DNA from: Irineochytrium annulatum
Taxonomy: Eukaryota; Chytridiomycota; Chytridiomycetes; Chytridiales; Chytridiaceae
Direction of reading: 5' to 3'
Length of the DNA stretch: 27,821 nt
NCBI GenBank assembly: GCA_027600665.1
Contig: JADGJL010000268.1
Span: 1 to 27,821, forward strand
Under the pieces are notes generated by a model. It had not been told where the DNA came from and made no database searches. It saw only the letters and a list, made by a program, of their open reading frames with translations. Position numbers and translations under genes: made by a program. This document shows positions 1-8,900 of this stretch, piece after piece. Each line of letters starts with the position of its first letter. Positions within the stretch are counted from its first letter, which is position 1.

Positions 1-363
1 TTTTGGGGCTGAGCCAAGTTATGGGGATGTATTTCCTGTCGACGGTGCTGATGATGAGGATGAACTTGCCGCTGCAGTACCGGTTTGATATATTTATATG
101 CTTGGAGTGTGATGAAGGGCTAACGGTTTAACAATAGAACGGTCATCACGAACGTCATCGGCGCTAACTTCAACTTCGATTACTACCATCGCTGGTTTGA
201 CGTCATCTTCCTCCTCTCGGCGCTCTCGTCCGTGGCCTTCATCTTCGTTCTCGAGTCTCTGCAGCGGGTAGAAGGTGGCAGGCGGTCGTGGGATCTGGGG
301 TCAACACGGGGGAAGTATAGATATCGGGCCGGGGATGGGTTGTTGGGAAAAGGGATGGATTAA
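1..363 (+). CDS. Golgi pH regulator (GPHR/GPR89 family), 3' end only
   Basis: This is the C-terminal part of a GPHR family protein, a multi-pass Golgi membrane protein linked to anion conductance and Golgi acidification. Two exons are visible, 1-82 and 138-363, with a 55-base intron (83-137, gtttga...caatag). The frame opens at base 3 and runs to TAA at 361-363. The spliced protein reads GMYFLSTVLMMRMNLPLQYR, then TVITNVIGANFNF, then YYHRWFDVIFLLSALSS. These match the highly conserved end of animal and plant GPHR proteins (the 'PLEYRTIITEVLG...FYHRWFDVIFLVSALSS' region), including the final membrane helix. A tail of about 32 residues beyond the helix is rich in Arg and Gly and looks lineage-specific. 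The 5' part lies outside the window. Family assignment is firm; the function in this organism is inferred from the family. Confidence 0.9.
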
Positions 364-2118
364 GAGGCTTCCTCGAGTTTTGTGCCGAGTCCCGGAGTTG
401 AAAGGGCTGTAAATGGACTTGTAGAATGATGGTGTATACCTGTTAGATTGCGTGCCATCACTTTTATTAGACGTGCAAAGCTGCCCTTTCTGGTGCATTT
501 GATAACTACAGAATTGAGCGCGCAAGCTGCAAAACTATCTGGAGTTTGGGTTGCTTCTCGCGATCGGCGACGCGATATGGCAGCGCGGTCATACCACCAT
601 TTATGAGAATCGACGCTAAAGGATGGAGGAAGTCAGCTGCAAGCCGTTGCTGACAACATGATTAATGCAAGACTACAACAGATCAGGAAATGTGTAAGGA
701 AATCAAAAATGAAGGGCAAAAGAAATCCTGAGAAGAAATGGAAGGGGTTTCCTTTTTACAAAGGCCTTGAGTGTCCAACATACTACGTCCGGTGCCATTG
801 GGAGGTCAGCGCAGGGCCGAGGTCGCCGGTCACCATGAGCTGCCCTGCGTCAGTACAATACAGCTTACCCATCGTCAAAGGGCTGGTTCGGGCCAACATA
901 TACGAGGCGGGACTCGCGCCATGGCACACAATCGCAGGCCGACAGCGGACCAATCTCACTTCGACATCATAAAGGCGCGATTTTTATCACAAGCAGGTGC
1001 AGGGCATTTGTGCTGTAGCAATGAAGATGGTTGTGTATTGTCCAGTTGGGAGACACGACGACGGTTTGCGAGTGTGGAATTGTCAATGCCATTCCTGCTG
1101 CTCCTTCGCCAACTATGTTCCCCTTCTGCATCAACTCCTCCCACTAAAATGACAGCCTCACCTCAACGCAACGGCCCCAGGCTGCTACTGCGGGAGGGTT
1201 GTCGGCCGTAATTCGTCGTAATAGCGGCCCAGCAAAGCAGTCAGACGAAGCCTTCATCTGAGCAACGTCGCGGGGTTTCGCAACGCGAAGGAGCAGGTCG
1301 AAACCATCGAGATGTAAGTAGATAATGCGGTAGCGCCGTGGTTTGTCCGATCACGGCCGTGGTATGATCTTTTTTTACAAGAAATAACGCTTTGAGCGCG
1401 AGGCCGCGTTTGTGGAACGGGAACTGGGGCTGTCACGCTTGCGGATTCCAGATGGTGGTCACCGTACGCGGACGAAGTTGTGAGAGGGCGCGTGTGGACC
1501 CTAAGTGTTCATGTGCTGATCAGGCGAACCGTCGGTGCCGCGAAGTCGGATGGGATCAAGTATTGCCGCCGTGTCGGGAGCGCTGGATTTCTCGTCATGG
1601 GAATGAGGAGTGGAAGGTGGACTTGCTGGAAAAAACCGTCACTTATTGGAGACGGACGGGTGATGCGAGGGTTACTGATCGTGAGCGCTTGCTAAGAACA
1701 ACCAATTTCTCGCAAAAGTGGGTAGAGGATCAACGTAACTCCGCGCGTTATGTTTGGGTACGGCAGTCATAAGGAATAAGCGTTACATGTGATGGTTGAA
1801 ATCAATTTCTGCGTTCTAGAATTCAGGATGGTACTGCAGAGATAGAGACACCAGGAGTACGATTAGCTGTCCCAGTAAAGTACATTAACAGCTCTGCGCT
1901 GTCATCTATCCCATCTACTCACGAAGTTTTCAAATTCGGTACATCTGTACCGAAAGCAAACAAAACAAATTCCGCGTCCGCAAAGGTACAATTTAAGACA
2001 ATGTATCAGAGATGTAATCAGTTTTAAGAAGGAAGGGCACGATTTAAAAACCAAAGCCGCGCAGTAAAACACCCATTCAAAAGCACGATGCAGAAAATAT
2101 TGCAAAGCCGAACTTTCT
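364..2118. other. Long intergenic stretch with no convincing gene
   Basis: About 1.75 kb lies between the GPHR stop and the 3' end of the MMADHC-like gene. Open frames here are short, do not match any family I recognise and mostly lack good start contexts. The only coding-like signal is around 1250-1772. A frame near 1260-1312 (reading NVAGFRNAKEQVETIE) runs into a perfect donor (gtaagt at about 1314). After a T-rich stretch it is followed by a 126-residue open frame (1392-1772, plus) that is rich in Arg, Cys and Trp. This could be a decayed gene. I see no tRNA, terminal repeats or transposon motifs. Confidence 0.5.
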
Positions 2119-3292
2119 CTAGATCGACCCATCGGACTCCTCCGACTCCTCCGACTCCTCGAACGAAGAACCCTCCTCGCTCTTCCCCTCCTCCCCGCCA
2201 CCGCCGCCCAGCTCAAAAGCCACGTCCCGTAGCGCCGCCTTTACGTCATCAAACGGCGCGGTGGTAAACAGGGTCGCCGGGTAGCACTTCGTACCCCACC
2301 GAGGGTGCGCAATCACACGGCAGCAGCCGGCCTGGACTGTGGCGTATTTCAAAAGCACGGCAGCGCCGTCAACGTCTGGGTAGAGGCTCACGCCCCGGTC
2401 TGTGTCCATCTGCCGTTGGTAAGTACAAACACTAACGTAAGGCTGGGAAATAATACTTACTGGGTATCCGGAAGCGGGGTCTGTAAGGTCCGCCCAGTGG
2501 CCCATTTTTCGCAAGTGATAGCACATACGCTTGCCCCACGAGAAAAACTGGGTAAGGATCATCGGTATGCACATTAGTCAGATAATGTTCGCCCCCTTGA
2601 GGAAAGAAGCAACGGCCCAGTCTGTCGATGACTATACTCACGTATTCAAGCAGCAAATTCCTCTCCCAGTTCGTATCCGGCGTCACAGCGACCAGATCAT
2701 GTGAGCTCTGCTGGAACGTCGGTATCACCAATACATCCTTGATGCCCCTCTCCCGATGTTGACCCTCCGCCGACCCCGTTACATCCTCCCCTTCACAGCC
2801 GTCAGGCCCAGAAACCCTCTGCCTCTTCCCTGCTTCCTCCCCTGCCGCCCTTGCCCCACCGACCACTGCCGCCTCACAATCCCACTCCCTCTGCGACTCG
2901 GCCAAGTGCGAGAATACCATCGCCAGCTCCCTCCTTAAATGCCGCCCCGGGTTGTGCACCGACACCTCGATCGTCGTTGACCGATCTCTGCAGGCCCGTT
3001 CGCGATGGACAGGGTCCGACCCAGCCTCGCCGTCGGGAATGCGGGTGAGATGGCGTTGGGGGAAGGTCAGGCGGTGGATCTCGGGCGGAAGGAGGATGGC
3101 GGGGGGCTCGCGGGTCCGCTTTGGTCGGGAGTGTTGAGAGGGGCTTGGGTTGGCGGCGAGGCGCAGGGAGGTGTTAAAGAGGCAAGAGAGGGCTGGGACG
3201 TCGTCCTTGGGGGCCGGCGAGCACATAGCGGGGGCCGGGGACGAGTTGGTGTCCACGATCGGCAGAGGTCGAGGGGCCGTCGTTGTCGTCAT
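2119..3292 (-). CDS. MMADHC-like cobalamin trafficking protein (CblD homologue)
   Basis: In animals, MMADHC takes vitamin B12 from MMACHC and directs it to methionine synthase in the cytosol or methylmalonyl-CoA mutase in mitochondria. The exons are 3292-2642, 2547-2461 and 2409-2119, giving 342 residues, with introns of 94 and 51 bases. The C-terminal domain matches the family in order: DVLVIPTFQQSSHDL, then WERNLLLEY, WGKRMCYHLRKMGHWADLTD, DPASGY, and finally GCCRVIAHPRWGT followed by the ATLFTTAP strand. The human counterparts read 'CYALRAEGYWADFIDPSSG' and 'GCCKVIRHSLWGT'. The N-terminal half is poorly conserved and low in complexity, and I see no clear mitochondrial presequence. The tail ends in an acidic Ser/Glu repeat. 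The first ATG (3292) is the simplest start but is not proven. The second intron is a multiple of three without an in-frame stop, so retention would add 17 residues. Confidence 0.85.
2131..2160. repeat. 9-base tandem repeat in the MMADHC-like gene
   Basis: Three near-perfect copies of a 9-base unit (ctccgactc on the plus strand) encode the Glu-Glu-Ser repeats of the acidic C-terminal tail. Such short coding repeats change length easily by slippage. Confidence 0.8.
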
Positions 3293-3681
3293 CGTCCAGT
3301 CGTATGTCGACAGTTAGGTCCGCGGGCTTCGAAGTTGTCCGAGAGATAAGATCCAATGCGGTTTCATGTGATTGCATCCCTTCCCCAAAAACATGGGACA
3401 GGACAACGATAAGGACCAAAGGTCAACTGGTAGGAATTGTATTATCGCGACCTCGCTTAAGTAGAGCGTTAAAAGAGAAAAGGGACAATTATGTATATAA
3501 ATAAAACAAGCACAAGATAGCTGTGGTAGGCTACGGCTTCAGTGGGGCTGAACGAAAGATCTAAACTATGTGGGATGCGGGTAGTAGGGAGTGCAAAATA
3601 ACTACAAAAGAATCTAACACCAAGGAAGGATTGCGAAAACCAAGCTTAACCGGCGAAGAAACATTACGATTGACGTTTTTA
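3293..3681. other. Intergenic region, promoter side of the MMADHC-like gene
   Basis: About 390 bases separate the start of the MMADHC-like gene from the stop of the seven-helix gene, which lies upstream on the same strand. Short open frames here are shadows or lack family matches. I see no clear TATA box or repeat, so this is most likely 3' UTR of one gene plus promoter of the other. Confidence 0.5.
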
Positions 3682-5296
3682 CTACCGCCCACTCCCCCGC
3701 CACTCGCTCGCCCCCGCGGACGAATTCAGTGGCGGTCGTGCAGCGGGCTCAAACGTCTGCATAGGGTGCATGTTTGCCGACCCTGGCCGTGCCGGCGGTG
3801 ACTCCATTCTAGAGGCGTTGACAACCCCCGGCAAGAGCGATGGTGATGTGGCACCCGATATCGGCCCATCATCCAGCGAAGGCCGCCAGCCGATCGAGAA
3901 CGACGACGCGCCCGCGCCCGAGCCCTCCGCGTCGCTAACCTCCTCCCGCAGCTCGCGGTATTGCGAGGCAGTGCGTACGAAGAAGAAGATGAAAATAGCG
4001 ACGGCGTAGAAACTAGGACCGCTGCAAGACAGTCGTTAGTATGTCGGATATCATAGCAACGCTCCGAGTAACACATACCACCAATTGATGGCAAGCGTCA
4101 AGAAGTAAATGACGTCCGCGTCACCAAAGTATAGAACGGAGAACGCGAATATGACCGAGTAGACGAGGAACACGCCGATCCAGAGGGCGATCCACCACAT
4201 TGTCGCGATGGCGCCCTTGATCACTTTGATGAGCTTCTTTTGCGGGTTGTTTGACTACCAACACACACAAAATCAGACTCCTACATCAAACAGCCATGCA
4301 AAAAACGAAGCGCGCCCCACAAAAACTTACACCGCTTTCCTTGGAGTCCGTCTGCTGCTGCCTCCACCCAAACCTGCCCAACCCGCTGGTCCCATGCGTC
4401 CCGCTCGTACTGTTCCCGCCGCTGGTGCTGCCCGCCACATACGCCTGCGCCTCCAACCCAATCAGGTATTTCGCAAACTTCCTCCGTCCGACAAGCACGA
4501 ACACGCCAAGCATCAAAAAGCAAATGTACCACAGCGCCGTGTTGACGAGCACGATCATGTTAAACCAGTTGATGGTGGCCTGGGAGTCGTCCGTGTAGTG
4601 CATGTAGTCAGACAAATGGCCTTGGTAAAGGAACAGGGCGAAGACGAGGGCCAGGAGCGGGGAGAGGAGGATGACCTGCATGGAGCGCAGGCGCGCCATC
4701 TGGCTATCGTCGACGGCGCGGAGCGTCAAGTCGACGTAGATCATGACAGAGGCGATGAGGAGGATATTCCGGGTCGACATTAGGATGCTGATAAACGCAT
4801 GCGCTCGTCGTTAAATTCAACTCTTCTCCAGCAATCAACACTCTGCGACAAACTTACTAGAATAGCATAGACGTAATGTTAACGAATGCCGCCAGCGTTA
4901 TCCCACACGATCCCAGCGCGCACGAGACCGTTAACAAGATCAGGAAGTTCTCGAATTGGCTCAACCGCATCTTGGGCTGAGCCATCCTGAGGGGCTGCTC
5001 CCCGCGTTCACCGGCGCGCTGGTCCTCGCGCTCGTGCTGGCGCCGGACTCGCTCGCGACGGAGTTGGAGGTTTAGGTACACGACGGCAATTCCCAGCAGG
5101 ACCGACACCCACGTCACGAACGCGAGGACTTGGCCGAAGACCGACAAGCCCGGGATGCTGCAAGCCTGGGTTTGGCTGAAGGAAGGACCGTTTAGCGCGA
5201 TCGCCCAGACACTCGATCACGCCCAAAAACGAACCTGTAAAAGCAGCGAAGAGAGCTGTTCATTGCTGCAGTACTGTTGGCGTTTAGGAGGGACAT
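3682..5296 (-). CDS. Orphan seven-helix membrane protein, GPCR-like topology
   Basis: I do not recognise the family. Five exons (5296-5235, 5175-4858, 4787-4331, 4254-4079, 4021-3682) join in frame to about 450 residues, with introns of 57-76 bases. A short N-terminus of about 30 residues carries two N-glycosylation sequons (NST, NSS) and two cysteines. Seven hydrophobic segments follow, near residues 33-57, 95-125, 131-148, 163-182, 202-227, 293-322 and 326-356. The loop after helix 1 is strongly basic (LRRERVRRQ). The loop between helices 5 and 6 is long, about 65 residues, and rich in Gly, Ser and Thr. The C-terminal tail of about 95 residues is Pro/Ser-rich. A glycosylated outside N-terminus, a basic first inner loop, a long third inner loop and a cytosolic tail together suggest a G-protein-coupled-receptor-like layout. 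A transporter remains possible. Ligand and signalling partner are unknown. Confidence 0.8.
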
Positions 5297-5625
5297 GGCG
5301 GGCGATGGGCCGGAGCAGGTTCGACGGTGAGGAGGGGGCCAAAATGACGCCGCGTGCTGCTTCGACCGCGCGGGTGACGAATGACGGAAGAAGGACCAGA
5401 ACAAGAAAACGGGGGGAATGTGAGACTCACGCAAGACGTCGCAGTTTGGCTGTGCGGACACATGAACGAGGCGCACGTGGGGCGCGACGCTTTTATGCGC
5501 ATAATGATAATGAGAGCCCAATCTCAAGGACATTTCTGCATTTATCCTAATGAGAACCCTCGAAATATGCTGCAAAAACCCTAAGGCTCGTTCACCACCG
5601 TTTAATCCTAAAACACATCCTCAGC
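5297..5625. other. Intergenic region upstream of the seven-helix gene
   Basis: This 329-base gap lies between the Fic-RING gene's stop and the seven-helix gene's start, both on the minus strand. It should contain the promoter of the latter. The open frames across it on both strands carry no recognisable domain. No repeat or RNA gene was seen. Confidence 0.5.
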
Positions 5626-8219
5626 TTACTCATGTACCGCACGATGGTGATTCGAGAACGCACTTCCACTTAGAAAGATCTTCCCGCAGCACGTCCAGAT
5701 GTCGTGCGTGGTCGTGTGCCTGAGGTGGTCCTGCAGATCGTCGGCGGAGTGGAACCTCCTGTTGCAGTACGGGCATCGCTTCTCCGGAATCCACGATGGT
5801 ACGTTCCTTCCACGGTACGCCGAGAGGTTGACCGTGTCCTGCGGCTCCGGCACTGGTATCGCTGCCGTTATCGACTCGGTCGTGTCGTCGACCGCCTCCG
5901 AGGTGGTCGACGTCGACTCGTCGGCGGCATCGACCGTCTCCGTCGTGTCGTCCTCGTCGAAGACCACCTCGGACGTCTCCGTGTCGTCCACGACGATGAC
6001 GTTATCGACCAAGGTTGACTCATCCTCAATCGCGAGCGGGTCTTCGATTACATCCGTCGTGCTCGTATTGTCGCCGTCGTCATCCTCCGACTCCGTCGTG
6101 GACAGCGAGGTGTCGTCTACCGGCAGCGCATCACCGACCGCCCGCATGGCGCCCGCCGCGTCGAATAGGACCTGCAGCGCCGCCGCAGCGTCGCGGACGA
6201 GCTCGTCCCGCGTCATGCCTTGGCGCTCCATCGTAAGCGAGTGCCGGCATGAAGGGCAGGTCGGGTTCGACACCGACCACTTAAAGAGGCACTGGAGGTG
6301 GTAGAACTGCCGGCAGCACGTCGTCCGGACCTGGACCTCACCGTCCATGCACACGACGCACGTCTGCGCGCGCTCCTCCTCCGCTGTCATCTGCTTCGGG
6401 ACCTCCGGCTCCTTCACTGGCGCGGGCGCGGGTGCGGCCACTTTCGCTGCGGCGGCTTCCGTCACCCTTTCTTTCCCCTTCCACCTCTTCCTTCCGCCGG
6501 GTTCATCCCCGTCATCGTCATCACTATCGTGACCGAGATTCCCCTTCTTTTTAGCTTTCGGCGGCCCCAGCCCGGGGGACAACCTCCGCCGCGTCGCGCT
6601 CCCCTCATCCGCATCCTCGTCCCCGTCCGCCATATCAAGATGGTCCCTCTTATTCTTCCCCTTCCCAGACCCAGAACTCCTAGCCGGGCTCCTCTCTCGA
6701 CCCAATCCCTCCCCGACATGCGCATTCACCGTCGGAGGCACCACCCCAAGCGCCTCCTCCAGATGCCGCTCCGCCATCATGCCCGCAACGACCCTGCACC
6801 GTATCCACGTCTGATGCAACACAATATGCGCCAGAAAGCCCGTTCTTCTCACCAGTACGGCCTCGCCCCGGGGGGCCGAGTCCGCCCACGGTCGTGATGC
6901 CTTAATAGCGGCCACGTAGTGGTCCCTGTGTGCTTCCGAGTTCGTAATTGAAATGGCGAAGGGCACACCTGTGATGTAGCTCTCAAAGTCGTCGGGGATG
7001 CCGCCAGGGAGGACCTTGCCCGAAAGGCCCATGAGGGCGTTCCATACGGGCGAGCCCGTGAAGGACCAGGGAATGCTGCGGCGGAGGGCGTAGATGAGGA
7101 GGAGCCGACTCGCGCGGCCGTTGCCGTCAGAAAAGGGGTGGATTGTTATAAACTGGCAGACGAGCCAGGATGCACGCGCAAAGGGCGAATAGATTTCGCT
7201 CTCCTCCATCCGGTTGTAGATACTAATCGTGACGTCCATCTACGATGATCCACTTAACTATGTCCCCATCACAACGCTCGTAGGACAGCACTCACCAGCT
7301 TGTCAACCCTCGTATGCGCCGGAAACCCGGTCGCTCCAGCCCTCGCCCCCGACTTCCTGAACTCCCCAGCAACCTGCCCCTCCGCCATCAGCCCCTCACA
7401 TAGAATCCCGTGGCACTCCTTGATCAAAGCAACGCTCAGCCTCTCCCCCGCGTCCGCCTTCTCCTCCACAAACGTCAGCGCCCTCCCATGCTGACTCACG
7501 ACGCGCTCCATCCGGTCGCGCTTCTCCTGCTCGCTCAACGACTTCACGTCCACGCCCTTCCCCAGCTTCCGGTCCGGTCTCAGCCCTGCGCGCTGGAGCC
7601 GCCGCTCGCGCTCCGCAAAGGCCGAGATGACGGACATCGCTACTACAGGGCTCTGCGCCACCGACGCCAGAGTCGAAGTGATCTCGGCCAACATGGCGTC
7701 AATCGGGGGCGGCGCGTTCCCCGCCGGCCCAGCAAGCAGAGCAGGCGGCGCGGATGACGGCGAGCACTCCGTCGGCCCGGCCACCGCCTGCTTTTGGTAC
7801 CATGGGATCAAGTGGGTCGGGAACGGCTCCACGTCGTTAGCATTGGGCAGCGGGAATGCGTCCGGATCGTCGTCCTCGGTCAGGTGGATGCCACCACCCA
7901 ACGGGCCGGTGGATGAGCTTGCACCGGGGGTCGCCAATCCTGGCGCGGGTGCTTGCGCCTTCGGCGTCTTCGAACCCGTGCCGCCAACTCTCGATGCTCC
8001 TGGCGCTCTCACGGCGGGCTTATCCGAATCCACCGAGGAGGCCGGGCTGCGGCTGCGGTTCAAGGCTCTCGCCATGGCCCGGCGGTCCCTCTCCGACGGC
8101 CGCGGGGTCGGACTCCGAGACCGGGAATGGGTCGGAGAGCGGGATCCCCCGCGAATTGGTCGTCCGCGGCCGTTGGGCTTGGGCCTACTTTGGTTGCCGG
8201 ACCGTTCGCCACGAGCCAT
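5626..8219 (-). CDS. Fic domain protein fused to RING and C2H2-type zinc fingers
   Basis: Two exons (8219-7296 and 7239-5626; intron 56 bases, gtgagt...cgtag) give an 845-residue protein. Residues 1-130 are Ser/Arg/Pro-rich with SRSP repeats and likely disordered. The Fic fold spans about 230-420. It has an ALIKECHGIL helix, a GEFR flap segment near 285 and the complete catalytic motif HPFSDGNGRASR (342-353), which fits the HxFx(D/E)GNGRxxR consensus for AMP transfer to Ser/Thr/Tyr hydroxyls. A charged, lysine-rich linker with possible nuclear signals follows. A RING finger then starts at CVVC (about 602-605) and ends at CPSC (636-639). Next is an acidic Asp/Thr/Ser stretch (680-770), then two C2H2-like fingers (CPYC near 797 and a TCC...HHRAVH finger at the end). 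Fic proteins AMPylate or otherwise modify proteins, and RING proteins act as E3 ubiquitin ligases, so the fusion suggests a dual modifier. Substrates are unknown. Confidence 0.88.
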
Positions 8220-8900
8220 CGACTCGTTGCTGCTAATGGAGACGAGCTACTTTTGACAACTCCATTTGCACCTTCAGTTGTTTGCTAGGACTTGCGACGG
8301 AGCAATACAGTTTTTTAGAAGTCAAAAGAATTAAAACTGCCCTGATTTCCTCAAACACTCGTGGTAAAGTGGCCCAGTCATGGTGGGGGCGGACGGTTTG
8401 TCGGCATCTAGATCGGGAAGACGAAAATCAGGTTGCCCACTTCCACCTTGTCGTCGGCAACGGTAGTTTTGATGTGGTTGCGGTGCTCGCGAAAGGGTGT
8501 GTACAAACATCATCCGGATGACAGCAGAGGCGGTGGTCATCATCGCAATGCTGTGGGAAGTTCCGAGTTAAGACACTGCCGTAAATCGATAATGCTGTAC
8601 TAAGAAATGCATTTATTAAAAAGGGCGAAGGAGTAGCACATTTTTAGACAACCAACAAGCGCAGACCGGCAACGTTGAGGTATAACCACATGCCTCCACA
8701 ACTCACATCTATCATTATGGCAATCCACCATGGAGCGAACTGGCTGCCATTTGAGAGCAAGTCAATGTATTTATTCACTACGTCTCTGCCAACGTCCGAG
8801 TCCCCAAACCCTTCGCAAGAGCAATAATACCGGTATACATGCACTTGTTTCTTAACTACAACCCATTCCCCAAATCAACGTAAACTCACCACCTCACAAA
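8220..8900. other. Intergenic region with a small open frame and poly(A) signal
   Basis: This 681-base gap separates two minus-strand genes and should hold the Fic gene promoter and the 3' UTR of the secreted cysteine protein. A 66-residue minus-strand open frame (8644-8844) contains a protein-like stretch with APWWIAIMIDV and several cysteines, but matches nothing I know. An AATAAA hexamer on the minus strand (8612-8617) lies about 30 bases past its stop. The frame could therefore be an unrecognised last exon of the upstream gene, or simply 3' UTR. Confidence 0.4.
8612..8617 (-). terminator. Candidate poly(A) signal AATAAA
   Basis: A canonical AATAAA on the minus strand sits 284 bases downstream of the stop of the secreted cysteine-rich gene, and just past the small open frame at 8644-8844. 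It is the only clear candidate seen for that transcript. No cleavage-site evidence is available from sequence alone. Confidence 0.35.

Noticed and set aside
885..900. ggctggttcgggcc resembling a tRNA T-arm (B box)
   Set aside because: No matching A box, anticodon arm or acceptor stem could be folded around it.
7627..8256. 209-codon plus-strand frame, and other long plus frames at 5699-6304 and 6298-6897
   Set aside because: All are antisense shadows of the Fic-RING gene with low-complexity content; the sense strand has clear domains and a spliced model.
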